In this document: positions 1 through 10,545 of the stretch, one piece after another
Layout of the letters: each line of letters starts with the position of its first letter
Position numbering within the stretch: the stretch's first letter is position 1
NCBI RefSeq assembly: GCF_008831285.2
Contig: NC_045141.1
Span: 13,376,106 to 13,440,105 of the forward strand
Direction of reading: 5' to 3'
Source of the DNA: Nymphaea colorata
Taxonomy: Eukaryota > Streptophyta > Magnoliopsida > Nymphaeales > Nymphaeaceae
DNA: 64,000 nt
Position numbers and translations under genes: made by a program
The notes under the pieces: model-generated
What the model was told of the DNA's origin: nothing
The model's database searches: none
Seen by the model: only the letters and a program-made list of their open reading frames with translations

Positions 1-521
1 ATGTTAACTTCTTCAATTTGTTCTTTTTCCATTAATTCGGTATAAGTTATGCTAGGTTCATAATTGTCTGTATCCATTTCATTTTCCGTTTCTTCTTGTA
101 TGTTGTTTATTTCTAGCATATTTATTTCTTTATCCTCATTTATTTTGTCTAATTTTTTATTTATTTGCTCAAATTTCTGGTCTATTTTTTCTATCAATTT
201 TTCTAACAGATCTATCATTCTATCCATTTTTGCTTCCAATCGTTCTGTATTATTTTGTTCTAGTCCCTCTTCTTGTTTATTTCTGTACCACTTATTTTTA
301 AGTTTAGGCCTATTTTCTTCATTAAGTCTTTTAATTCTATCTAATATTGTTTCTGTATTCATTTCCTCTTCATCAAGTATCAAATACATGTCATCCTGTT
401 TTATTTCTAAAAATTTCCTTGCTAAGTTTGTTTCAATTATTCGGCATCTCTGTCCAAACACAAAGGTTTTCTTTGAATCTATTTCGTGTTCTATATTATT
501 CATATGAATTATATTATTCAT
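1..521 (-). CDS. Coiled-coil-rich ORF, runs off left edge (retroelement or pararetrovirus-like?)
   Basis: An open frame starts at the ATG at 521-519 and stays open to the window edge (173 codons visible, no stop). A second in-frame ATG lies at 503-501. The start overlaps the stop of the upstream small ORF as ATGA. The product is rich in K, E, N and I. Its middle is predicted coiled coil, with regular heptads of M/L/I/F around residues 105-140, followed by an acidic stretch. No protease, RT or zinc knuckle is visible because the frame leaves the window. An ATGA overlap with a small upstream ORF is typical of plant pararetroviruses such as badnaviruses and also occurs in some retroelements. The assignment is inference from layout only; I do not recognise the protein. 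Confidence 0.4.
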   Translation of the reverse strand, partial: MNNIIHMNNIEHEIDSKKTFVFGQRCRIIETNLARKFLEIKQDDMYLILDEEEMNTETILDRIKRLNEENRPKLKNKWYRNKQEEGLEQNNTERLEAKMDRMIDLLEKLIEKIDQKFEQINKKLDKINEDKEINMLEINNIQEETENEMDTDNYEPSITYTELMEKEQIEEVN

Positions 522-805
522 ATGAATGATTCTGTTATAACTCTTCCTGTAATTAAATCATGGTTATATATTGCTGTTATATATTTTATTTCTCGTTTAA
601 CTATTTGGTCCGAAATATAGAGTTTTTCTGGCTCTCTTTCTATAGTTTGTATTTCTGGTTTTTTCTGGTTCATATTTTTCAAAATATCATTCAGTTGTTT
701 ACGATTTTCTAATACTAGTTCTATATCTTGTAGAATTTTTCCCAATTCAGTTTTTGCCATATCGAGTGAGAAGTTTTCCTGTTCGAATAGTGTGAGTATT
801 TTCAT
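518..805 (-). CDS. Small coiled-coil ORF upstream of the edge ORF
   Basis: 95 codons from the ATG at 805-803 to a TGA at 520-518. The stop shares bases with the ATG of the next frame, suggesting translational coupling or stop/restart. The product is hydrophilic, with a Leu/Ile-rich heptad-like segment around residues 16-45 followed by a charged tail. Size, order and overlap resemble the small first ORFs of badnavirus-like genomes, but I see no diagnostic motif. It could also be the head of an unclassified retroelement gag. It lies just left of the duplicated block that begins at 1270. Confidence 0.35.
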   Translation of the reverse strand: MKILTLFEQENFSLDMAKTELGKILQDIELVLENRKQLNDILKNMNQKKPEIQTIEREPEKLYISDQIVKREIKYITAIYNHDLITGRVITESFI

Positions 806-1269
806 TAACAAGTATGTGCTATTGTGTCCTATAATCTATCCGTTGTTGCTGAAAATTAAATAACCATTGTCCTCTATATGACATACTAGGCTTAAGAATC
901 TTCTTTCTATGTTTCCCTCATGACATGACCATCTCACTTTCCCCGATCGGCCTCTGCCTTTGTGGGTACTCGTCTGGGGTCTTTCTCTCTTGGGACAACA
1001 CAGTCAGATCTCCTCTTTTACCATGTAATCATATAGTCGAACTTTGGCAAATTTAACTAGTACAACTGACAGAAAATGAAACTACTCTACACATGCTTGG
1101 TAGTCAAAATACTAACACACGCTCTTAAGGAAAACAAACACTTTATTCAGTACTTGGATAAACCATACTTACAGAGATTTCATCAACTTCTTCAGAAAAT
1201 ACATTGCTCATTGTCTCTGGAATAGAATCCATGAGACTTCTATATCAGTCTTAATTAGTACAATAAACA
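806..1269. other. Gene-free stretch
   Basis: No ORF, RNA gene or repeat is recognised. On the minus strand this would be the leader of the two edge ORFs. I looked for the usual retroelement primer-binding motif complementary to initiator tRNA-Met and did not find it. The duplicated block starts at 1270, so 1269/1270 is a duplication junction. Confidence 0.4.
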
Positions 1270-2322
1270 GGCATGGAACAGGAAAGAGTAAAAGCTAGTG
1301 ATAGGGGTGAAAATGTGCAGTTTGTTTTGTAATTTATTTCACACAATTTATTGGTCCATATAGACATCTTAAAGCTCATCTTTTTCAGATTTATGGGCAA
1401 GCAACTAGCTTGATAATAGGGCAGACAAAGTTATTTTGAAGGAGTTAAAAGAGAAAGACAGCTTAAAAAAAAAAAATGAAGACATCACATGTGTTGTCTT
1501 TACCTTTTCCTAGAGATCTCTCTTTTGAAGAAAAAAAAAATCAAGGGAATAAAATAATATAAAGATCATTCAGAAATAAGGGCAGCAGAATTTGATAAAA
1601 ACAGACACTAATTCTGAAGTTGAATTCCTTTTAACTTTTAAGCAGCATGAAATCATTAAGGTTGTAATCTGGCTGGTTAGGCATCTCCTTTCTAATTTAA
1701 GACTGATTTTAATTTTTAACAAGTAATATGGAAGACTTGTTAGTCAAAAGGAATATGGAGTTCCTATTGTTACTGATGAGTGGAGTGATATATAGAGGCA
1801 ATTCTTGATAAATTTTTTCAGTTAGCCATTCATTGGGCTAATTTTTGGTTAAAGACACATGATGCAACTGGAGAGTATAAAGATGTTGACTATTTAAAGA
1901 GTTTGTTCATGGTAGTGATGAAAGAAGATGGTGAGGAGAATATAGTGCAAATGAATATGACAATGCTGCTATTTTTAGACACGCAGGAATGAGATTGGAA
2001 GTGATGACAAATACTCTCAGTTTTCAACACCTTGTGCAGCAGATACTCTAAATTTGGCACTCAGGAGAACATGGCATCCATCGAAAGAAGATCCTGAGAT
2101 AGCAAGATCTAGGATGGTATGCTTGAGAAGACTTTTTATGGATCATCATGATATAATGCACAAAGTTACTTTAAGTATCTTTTCACAAGAAAATTGAATC
2201 TTTATCAATAGCTAGGGTAACAGATAGTAAAAATTTCATTGACTAGTGGGCATCATATAAATCAGAGACGCCTACTCTCCAAGGTCTTGCAATGAAGTTG
2301 CCATATGCGCCTGCTATATGAT
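1270..2322 (+). repeat. Left copy of duplicated block containing hAT relic
   Basis: This stretch matches 35612-36680 almost base for base, with a few small indels. Homology starts at the shared sequence GCATGGAACAGG and ends at 2320-2322, where the left copy jumps into KH-gene intron sequence (equivalent to about 44098) while the right copy continues. The jump is best explained by a deletion of about 7.4 kb in the left unit relative to the right one. Confidence 0.85.
1740..2300 (+). pseudogene. hAT-superfamily transposase relic (DUF659-like), left copy
   Basis: Interrupted frames on the plus strand spell hAT/DUF659-type motifs in order. VTDEWSDI (about 1771) resembles the first catalytic-region motif. 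KTHDATGEYKD (about 1854) follows. STPCAADTLNLALR (about 2022) matches the conserved C-A-x-H-x-L-N-L motif, except that the usual His is Asp. The C-terminal piece has SETPTLQGLA (about 2261). Stops and frameshifts separate the pieces, so this is dead. Terminal inverted repeats were not found. Confidence 0.6.
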
Positions 2323-2924
2323 AAAGATGAAAGGGTAACATTATAAGGAAAAAAGATGAAAACCAGAGAACATTTAGTGTGAGAAAGGACACAATAGACC
2401 ATAGTAACCTTAAGCAATGAGGTATGGACAACAAGGGCTTATAAGACCAAAACCACAAAGGAAAGTTTTGATGATGACAATTGGAAAGGGCAATGCAGGT
2501 CACCTTCACATGAAAGTGAGTGATAGTTGTGACCTGACAAGATACCACTTTACAGACAGATGGATCTTCATAGAGTTTTACTAAAGTTTTTTTTTTTAAA
2601 AGAAAAAAACAGCAGATTTTTACAGATTAACATTCTTCAATGCTCTTAAATTACTAATGAAGGCTTCTTTTCTTTTTCTGCTTAGGCTTAAATTTCTTCT
2701 CATTAGATTAACTTAATGTGGCATGCATCCTCCTCCACCTATAGATGCATCCACAATATGGAAAGAGGTAGAATATTTGGTGGTCAAAATCTACAAGGCC
2801 ATCTTAAACTAAATTTTCAATGCCCGAAATACAATCACAAAATCCAAAACAGCAAGAGAAAAGTTAACTCTACTAACACAGACATGATGAAAAACAACAG
2901 AACTGTGTCCACAGTGCATTCCGA

Positions 2925-2942
2925 ACACACACACACACACAG
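2925..2942. repeat. (AC)n microsatellite
   Basis: Short CA/AC run in the intron-like part of the KH pseudogene. The matching right copy near 44888 has fewer units, so the tract has changed length since duplication. Confidence 0.8.
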
Positions 2943-3742
2943 AGTTAATAAAAAAAAAGGCTCTATCCATCCAATTCACTATATTGTAGATTTATGGCAA
3001 GCAATAACAATTCCTCAACATCAAGTTTCATCAGAAGAGAAGCAGACAAAGAAAGGCAAAAGATTTGCATAATAAAGATATTAAGAAGGTAAGAGCTTAC
3101 ATGTGATGGCCAGGTGGGCATGGGCATCCTTTCAGAACCATGGGGGATCCCTGGCTGGATACCGTGAGGGAAGAGAGGTCGTTCCTCATGAGGTGCAAGG
3201 ACCTCACCCTGGTCAAATTTACGCGGCGAGGGACCAAAGCTGGGATACATTCTTTGAGGTGATGGCTCTCGCCTTCCCATGTATGACACCATTGGAGGCA
3301 TGTGCTCAGAGAAAGGACTATGTGGTGGATGGTGCATAGGAGGACCACGAAACATATTATGGCGCAGCCTTGAGGTAACTTGTAGAAGAGCCTCCTGTAC
3401 TGACTCAAATTCCCCATATACCTGACAGTCAGGAAATGCATTTTTGGTAAGCAAGGATATATCACAACCAATGATGGGAAGGAAAAATTACCTTACCAAG
3501 GGAATAAATCAAAAGAGGAACAGAAGAAAAAAACCTGGACTTCTTCTTCATGCTCTGAGGCACATTTTGATATCTGATCCTTTCCCAAAATACGTATCTA
3601 TGCCCCAGAGAGCTTTCTCATCTCTGCCATTATGCTACCACCCTTTCCAAGCAGGCACCCTATCTGATTGGATGGTACAAGAAGCCGAGCAAGCACATTT
3701 TTTGTCACTAGAATCAAGAACTGATCTTACAACCCTATGTTG

Positions 3743-3990
3743 TACACTGTTGACGGATCTTGATGTATGGGTCTGGATCTGGACCCGATCCAGTGAGTCC
3801 TCGTTTGGGCATACTTATACCATTGTAAACCCTAATCTTGCATGTTAATGAAGTTTTCTAAGAGAGAGAGAGTCTGGCGGCTAGTGGGCACCAGATCTCC
3901 TCACCCGTGGTTTTTTCCCTCTAGTTGAGGGTTTTCCACGTTACATTGTTCGATCTTCGTTTCTTGTGCGTCTATTATTTCTACATACAC
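3743..3990 (+). mobile_element. Solo LTR (copia-type) with 5-bp target duplication
   Basis: The LTR occupies 3748-3985 (238 bp). It begins TGTTGACGG, ends TTTCTACA, and is flanked by TACAC at 3743-3747 and 3986-3990. The intact gene at 45696-45705 carries a single uninterrupted TACAC at the same point, so the empty site is directly visible. The 3' part, with TTTTTTCCC then GGGTTTTCCACGTTA, resembles the R-U5 end of plant copia LTRs and gives plus orientation. It contains an imperfect palindrome around GGACCCGATCC. No internal element sequence remains, which indicates LTR-LTR recombination. Confidence 0.85.
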
Positions 3991-6922
3991 GAAGAAGTGC
4001 ATCTTGAGCAGCAAAAATCCTATCCATTGGGTGCTGCAAACAGATAAACTTGATTACTATGTGCCCATCAGGAGCAACTTCTGTGCATAGCGCACAACCA
4101 CATCTCATGGAAAAAGAAGAAGCCATTTTGGAGAGCCTTCCAAATGGATCATATCAAATACTTACAACAGCAGCAGAAATTGCTATGACCCAATCATCAG
4201 TATCTTGTACATCATCAAGGATTTTGATATCAGCACCTGTCTCACTGTGAATATTTCTCACTATACTTCCTTTCCAATCACACCTCCAGCCTTCTCATTA
4301 GTACATAACAAACGAAAACTGAGAATATCTGGTGGACTGTTAACCCAACTTGATATCATGAAACATAGAAAGAGAAGGAGAAGCACTTGGGAAAAAATCA
4401 TTCCCATCATGCAAGCCATATTGGATATACGCTCGTTATATATACGCTCTATATATGGAGCAGTGTACAAAACTTGGTCTCCAATCCCATTGGTTGCTTC
4501 ATTTTTAATGTTGCCACGTGTCAGTTCTTAATTCCCTTTTATAATACCTTCAGTTATTTTCAAATTATTTTGCTTATATTAGATTGGTAGTTTTGGAAGC
4601 TGGGATTCATCCCTTGGACCATAAGGCTTCCCCAAATCAAACTTTCAAAAAAGTTGGAGCATTGTCAAAGAAAATCTAAATAAAAATGTTAAATTAATGG
4701 TTCTCTTAGTAAGGATTGGTTCATAAATTTAGCAGGACACATCTTGCTCTGGTTTCCAAGGTCATGAGAGAAGCAAATATTCAAAACTATAGACCAATTT
4801 ATTCCATAGTGAAGTGCTTAAGTAGGATTGCCGCCTCGAGAATGAAACCCATTTAAATTTGCATAATTTCAATAGATCAAAATGACTTTATGTAAGACAT
4901 TGTATTCAAAACAACTATTTATTAAGTCAATGAAGGATTCACTTTGATGAACTTAATGAAGGAGAAGATTGTATTGGAAGATGAATTTAAGCAAGGTCCA
5001 TACTATAATGAGTTGGAGTTTTCTCCAAAAAAGTGCTCCAACATCTCAATCTTTATATGAAACATTGATCAATAAAATAATGATTATAATATCTACCATG
5101 ACAATTCTTTACTAAACAATTGGAGATATGTGGACTAATTAATTCTAAAAGAGAGATCAACCAATGCAATCTACACTTGATAAATTTGTTTCTAATCACA
5201 AGAAGCCTCAAAAGTGTCCAATAGAGGAATATTAAAGCACCTTCCAACTAGAAATTACCAAGAAAAATGTTCTCCTTATTCTATGTAAATGATGTACTAC
5301 TTTTTATTAGTTATCAAAAAAATTTACAAATGGCCCTTAAATATATTCTTAAAGAATTTCAAGAAGATCCTGGAATTCTAGCAAATTCAAACAAAATTTT
5401 GTTATAACCTTCAATATGACTAAAAATGATGATAGACATGTTGCTAATAAGTTGGATTGAGACATGGAAAAGCTGCCTATGAAGTACCTTGTGCTGCCTT
5501 TCTTGTAGTGAGAACTTATAGAAAGCCATATATCCATCTTGTTAAATGGAGTAAATTTTTGCTTCCTAACGAGGAAAAGGGATTTGGTGTGAGAAATCTA
5601 GTTGAAGACAATTATTTTTTTGTTTGCCTATCTCACCAGCAGGGCCATCACAAAAGACTGAGAATGGGGTAGATTTGTAAAAGTTAGATGTCCTAGACAT
5701 AACAGAAATAGAAAAAATGTTACTTGTAGATAAGGGACTAAGCTAAGGCCAAATTGTGGATTAACTGCTTGCCAAACTCTCCTCTCGTTAGGAACAAGTC
5801 AAAATAACATTATAGTAAACTTATTTTTTCAATGTTTTTCTCCATTAGAGAAGTGTTGGTTAATGATGCTTAAATGGTCTTGGAACCATTTAATCAAATA
5901 GGACCAAATTTGTCTACGATTTCTAAAAAATGAAAATGATTTTATAGTTCATATAACAATCCAAATATCAAGATAACTAGGGGATCCATTTTAACAACAT
6001 TAGGAAAAAGAACAACTACTAAGGGTGGGGGAAAAAGAGTTGATAAAGACAAATTATTAATAGATTGCCTTCTTTCAAGAATGGGATTCAACGCGGCTTT
6101 GTTATATGTATCGGGCTGCAGTGGGAAAAGATGAATTTTTCTTTAAAATGTTGCAAAAAAATATGTGAAAAATTATAAATATAAGGTTTGGGTTGCATGT
6201 GACTAACCTTATTATGGGCAAACATTCAAAAATAACTCTTTAAAGTTACTAGAGAATTTGTTGCTATGTATGGAAATTTAAGAATGAACACATTGTAATA
6301 CCAGATTTCCCATGTTTGGTATGGAAGCATTGCATGAAAAATTTATGTAAGGCACAACTAGACTCAGTCTCTAAATGTGAACTTACTCTATGGACTCTAA
6401 CAGGCATAAGATGGGAAAATTGGAATTTTTGAGCGAGGTTGTTATAATATTAATATAGCAAAAGTTGACCTAGCTTCACTGGTAAAAGACTCTAATGGAC
6501 ATATCTTTATGGTTGACATATCGGCAGGGAAGGGAGGAGATGGACCTGGGAGAATGATCTCTTAACAAATTTTTGTCTTAAATTCACAAGCAAAACAACA
6601 TTCTGTTGCAATCTAATAGTAAATGATAAAGAACAAGTATAAAAAGGTGTTGCAGGAGAGGCAGCTTTGGTACTAAAGATTTTCAGAAATCAGTGGACAT
6701 AAATGGAGATTATGCTCTAAGGTTCCAGATGTGCGAGTCTGTCACCTGTGTTTTTAGGACATGCTCGATTCTCATATTAATAAGTGGAGTTAAAGCCTCT
6801 AAGTGGAAATTTGTTTTGGAATTTGTTGACAGCAATATTTGATATACAAGTTTTTACATTGTAATTTTTGTGTTGTCATTCGAGCTAGGGGTGGGCACTA
6901 GATGGAGTATCCACTGTGGCGC

Positions 6923-6997
6923 GGTGAGTCGCCAGCGGTCGGCTCAGCACCAGGCTATGGCCGGTGAGTCGCTAGCGGCCGGGTCAGCACTGGGCTA
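6923..6997. repeat. Short GC-rich tandem duplication
   Basis: Two copies of a 38-bp unit beginning GGTGAGTCGC and ending near CAGGCTA, diverged by a few bases. The same pair is present at about 52361-52440, so it predates the segmental duplication. GC content is well above the surroundings. Confidence 0.7.
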
Positions 6998-7006
6998 CCA
7001 TTATGT

Positions 7007-7011
7007 GCTAA
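7007..7011. other. Empty target site of the copia insertion
   Basis: Single GCTAA where the right unit has GCTAA, copia element, GCTAA (52451-52455 and 56884-56888). The flanking bases match the right unit on both sides. This locates the element precisely and shows that this copy never carried it. Confidence 0.9.
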
Positions 7012-8680
7012 GGCCTGGCCCATGCCCGAGTTTTTATCGGACTGAGTCAGCCCGATGCCCCCCTTATACACCCTAATAAGAGTAGTATATTACCAAAACG
7101 ATCTCATATAAATGGATAAATGCATACCTAATTTACCTTCCCTTGACCAATAATTCAAAAATTGCAAAGCAAGAGATTTCATATGTCAACATAGTATGGT
7201 GCCTTCCCGAGAGTATCTATGTGAACTGTAGTCAATTGATACTCACAATAGAACAATAATTGATTGTAAACTTCTTCTACTTGATACGTAACTTATATCA
7301 GCTTATATGTGCATAAATAATATACATATATATATATGTGTGTTGGAGTATTTGGATGCCGACAGGACTTTGCCTTCACATTTTTTCAAGCTTGTCCTAA
7401 AATTTTTGTCTGATCTTTTATGCAGTTATCAGGTTCATATTTCTGAAAGCAATGCACAACCTCTTCCTTTTTGGAATAGATATGTCTCTGTGTAGAGGTG
7501 GGAAGAAGCTTCCGAAGGAAGATAAGCTATTGTGAATGGCCTCCACCAGGAATTGAGCAGGTATTCTGATGCCATATCATCCACTTGAGTTATTTCCTTA
7601 CTAATTGCTGTTATCAATTATTTCCCTATCCTGCTTCAGTTTCTGTTTTTCTATGCTGTAAAGATGATTGTAATCTACGAATTCTCTCTCTATTTTTTTC
7701 TTTGAGTTCAAAAAGGTTATTCAAATTTCAAGCAGAACCAATAACAGGTTTGGTTTAATTGGCTGGAAATCAGCTAGTCGATTCACTTCCATCGAGTGTA
7801 TGAGGTCCTCTTTCCAACTGCCTTTGCCCTCTAAACAATGGTAACTTTTTGTGTGAATAACGATAGATAAACAAAACAAGAAAGTAATAAATGGGGCTAA
7901 TCCATAACCCTCCAAAGTAACAACCAATCAACAACTTGAGCTTTGAACAGAGCCTTGTGTTAAGTATGAAAAAAGAATACTGGCAGAAATAAGTAGCAAT
8001 AGTCTACTGCCCACTATGCAGAACTACTACATGCATCAATTAAAGCACAAAGCTGCTTCAGTTTGAGGGGCACAAATTTGTCCATAATGCACATAAAATA
8101 TGTCTGAAAACAATAGAAAAATCTAAGAGCTTTGTGAGAAGTACACATTCATGCATCTATTCCTGAGGATGCAGGCAGTCACACTAATAATCATTTTGAA
8201 AAATCCTAAAAATTCTCTTCTCATGGTTTAAGTTCATGCTGCAATCAATGGTTGTCTATCAATAAGTAGCAATAGGCACGGTCAGGGATGTGGCAACTAT
8301 TCCAGGTTGTGGAGATCTGAGACCCTGATTATATTCTCTACATAGCCCACTACACCTGACATAGACAGGCTTAACAATATTAGCCAACGATTTCACAGGC
8401 TTAACAATATTAGCCAAACGATTTCACTTGTAACTGTATTAATTATAGAAAATTATTAACATGAATGACTGTATAGGACATTAAGCACTTACATGGGTCG
8501 GACTACTGCTGCTAGAAACAATGAAAAAAGACAGACGACGACACTAAGGTTCTAGGGTCTTTCCAAATACCTATTGCACAGCACGCCATATAATAAAACA
8601 ATGAAATAATGCACAATACAAAATTATTGAAAAAAAGATTAAATCAAATGATTTATCATGCACCCAATGAACTACCTTTA
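7012..8680. repeat. Left duplication unit, middle part (exon-like debris)
   Basis: Collinear with pieces of 56889-56968, 57795-57868, 59065-59707, 60055-60390 and 62535-62900. It includes a decayed version of the exon-like sequence at 59300-59419: at 7487-7530 small insertions break that frame. 7895-7900 is the empty site of the plastid insertion found at 59755. No intact gene is seen. Confidence 0.7.
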
Positions 8681-8924
8681 ATTATTTATTTTTTTCCTTT
8701 CTTGATATACAAAAACATAGAATTATAGAACAAGGAATTTTCTATTCTTGCTTCCTTTGCAAACAAGCCAATAAAACTAACTACCTGAAGAGTGCAACAT
8801 TGTGGGTCGCTGTGAACATGCATGTGAGTGAGCAAGCAATCAAGACAAGGGAGGGAGAGAGAGAGATAGAGAGAAGGGGGTAGGTATGGGGGGTTATGTT
8901 GGGATACCTTAAGTAATAATATAG

Positions 8925-9039
8925 TGATGAACATTCGAACTGTAGACCTCACATAATCACAAAGAACATCCAAAACAGAATATGGCTTTTGAGATGCAGC
9001 TGCACTGTCTAAATACACCAGGCTCGAACCATTCACCTC
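8925..9039 (-). pseudogene. Cysteine desulfurase (NFS2/SufS-like) exon fragment
   Basis: The minus frame from 9039 reads EVNGSSLVYLDSAAASQKP then SVLDVLCDYVRS. This matches the N-terminal region of group II cysteine desulfurases, whose consensus around the first strand is NG..LVYLDxAATSQKP. In plants that enzyme supplies sulfur for plastid Fe-S clusters. The PLP-lysine, catalytic Cys and all other domains are absent from the neighbourhood. The frame runs into low-complexity sequence after about 8940. A possible donor (TTAAG followed by GTATCC) lies near 8910. The copy at 63270-63340 keeps only the last part. I read it as an orphan exon or gene fragment. Confidence 0.55.
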
Positions 9040-9060
9040 ATATAAAATTTATGTAGTCAC

Positions 9061-9553
9061 TCTCAAATCCAAAATGAGAAATCCACGATCCGGTCTAGGA
9101 TGTTGTATGTGGGATTTACACCAAACCTCTAAATTAGAGGTCTAATTTTATTTTGAATGTGGATTTTGAATTTTAAAATTCGAACCTCTAGTTTATACCA
9201 TGTTTAAAACTGTGTTAAACATTCATACAATCCAATGTAAATTAGAAACTTGAAAGTTGACAAGTGCATTTAGAAACTTGAGAATTAAACAAGCATTTAG
9301 GAAATGTAGCAAATGAAATACAAGAAATTTAAAGAACTAACAAGAATTTGAGCACATCCAAAGAAAATCAAAAGAATTTGAAGTTAAATTGCACAATTAA
9401 GGAAAACTTGGACAATTATTTCAAAGATTTACAAAGACAAGGTAATATTCGACAAGTGATTTCAAAAATTACTAAGGGATTTGATATGCACTTACGGTAT
9501 AACACCCTCTGTTTGCAAAAGATCCAACCTCTAACAATTGCCTCAGTTCGGCA
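9061..9553. other. Gene-free AT-rich stretch
   Basis: No supported gene. It contains a short palindrome, ACCTCTAAATTAGAGGT, near 9124 and A-rich sequence to about 9500. It is present only in the left unit; the right unit jumps from the equivalent of about 8975 to about 12495. Confidence 0.4.
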
Positions 9554-9952
9554 TCATGTCAACAAGCCTTGAGTAGTAGAAGAAGATAAGATAGGAGTTC
9601 TGATAACCTTTAACCAATGATATCTCTCAAACAAACTGTTTAACACTCTGTAAGACATGCACGAGAACCCAACATGAGATCTTCCAAGATAACGATCATA
9701 AAGTTCATAAAGTAGTGACAATAATGATGACCACATGAGTTCAGCATGGGATGGCTTGCTGAGCTTTCTTGGCATGTTGTGCGCCTCCAAGAGCTGAGAT
9801 GGTTTCGAAATTGGTAAACCCAGCAGTGCATGGAGGCTGGACAGAATGCCAATAAGCTCTGCGAAAGGTCCTGTCCCACGAGAAGCATAATGGAACATTG
9901 AGGAAGCAAGCATGGTGCTAACTTGGATTGTTCGGACTTGTACCACAGGCAA
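9554..9952 (-). other. Unrecognised 132-codon open frame, possible exon
   Basis: An open minus-strand frame with a compositionally protein-like middle (RGTGPFAELIGILSSLHALLG, then KPSQLLEAHNMPRKLSKPSH). The part 9670-9880 recurs at 26950-27206 with substitutions and indels that break the frame (for example a stop where KPSQ lies), so constraint is not evident. An upstream minus-strand piece, 10264-10105, is also open in one frame with an acceptor-like CAG and a donor-like GTAACT. I do not recognise the family. It may be a decayed gene. Confidence 0.25.
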
Positions 9953-10409
9953 TAATTGCTTTCATGATTTAGGCAGCACTTAGGCCAAACGATGGATGAT
10001 TTCAATGCCCCAAGTGACATGTAAAAGTCTTCTATCTCCAAAAAGCAAATATCGAACAAGAAGCAAAATGAAAAAATCATGGTGGAACAAAGTTACCGAT
10101 TAAGGTCCAACGTCTAGGATGAAAGATGAACGCCTTCGCCCATACTGCAGACGAAGCCCCTCCATGCATATTGCTACAAGCCAATGGCAAAGGAAGCCGT
10201 TCTCTCTTACACCCTTCCACCAAAGGCTGTCTTGCCCACAATAATAGATGAAAAACCTGGGAGGGGGCAGCTTTTGCATTTCAACCATATGCTGTCATTC
10301 AAACATTTCTGAAACAGGGTTTCCAAGACAAAACGAAGTTTTTCCTTAGAAAAAACCCCATCTTCCAGGGTATCATCTAGGACGACATAAGTCACCCCAA
10401 CATTCCCTA

Positions 10410-10537
10410 CATCCAAACATTCCTAAAACTGGGTTTCAAAGGAAACCCCCCATTCTGGGGTGTCATTCAAGGGCAGCATTTAATGGGGTTTTGAAAATCA
10501 GGTTTTCACTTTTTAAAACCCAATTTATGTTTGGATG
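10410..10537. mobile_element. MITE-like fold-back element
   Basis: The left end, CATCCAAACATTCCTAAAAC, then GGGTTT, is the imperfect inverted repeat of the right end, AAAACCCAATTTATGTTTGG then ATG. Together the arms give about 23-27 paired bases around a 75-bp middle. A diverged half copy with the same left-end sequence lies just upstream (10293-10335). There is no coding capacity. Target duplications are not clear, so the superfamily is unassigned. Confidence 0.45.
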
Positions 10538-10545
10538 ACCAAAAC

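Larger units (their letters stand above)
2323..4418 (-). pseudogene. Truncated KH-domain gene copy (exons 4, 3, partial 2)
   Basis: Partial duplicate of the KH gene at 41608-47647, matching 44098-46138. Exon 4 copy: 3421-3101, with about 2 differences in 321 bp by eye. Exon 3 copy: 4033-3535, interrupted by a solo LTR at 3748-3985. Exon 2 copy: from 4166 to truncation at 4418. Exon 1 and exons 5-7 are absent. Besides the LTR there is an extra T in a T-run near 3703, a 4-base loss in the KH3 GKGG region near 4270, and an 8-base loss near 4360. All three shift the frame. It cannot encode a KH protein. The low exon divergence suggests recent duplication. Confidence 0.9.
4420..7011 (+). mobile_element. 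LINE (non-LTR retrotransposon) relic, left copy
   Basis: Matches 50451-52455 apart from indels. Frames broken by stops read like a plant L1-type LINE reverse transcriptase. HLALVSKVM then ANIQNYRPIYSIVKCLSRI (about 4740-4830) corresponds to the LIPK...FRPI region. LFY then NDVLLFI (about 5280) corresponds to the YADD box, with A-D replaced by V-N or I-N. KLPMKYL (about 5470) is the conserved downstream block. About 900 bp (roughly 5508-6412) are present here but missing in the right copy, while the linker at 50520-50865 is missing here. Not functional. Confidence 0.7.

Noticed and set aside
64-507. 147-codon plus-strand frame, Ser/Phe/Ile-rich
   Set aside because: It is the antisense of the minus-strand coiled-coil frame, and its composition is that of a shadow.
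3097-3471. 124-codon minus frame and its twin at 45051-45425
   Set aside because: Alternative frame across KH exon 4; the true frame is the one spliced in phase with exons 3 and 5.
9018-9036. GGTTCGAGCC (minus strand) resembling a tRNA T-arm/B box
   Set aside because: No D-arm, anticodon stem or acceptor pairing around it, and it lies in the cysteine desulfurase-like frame.
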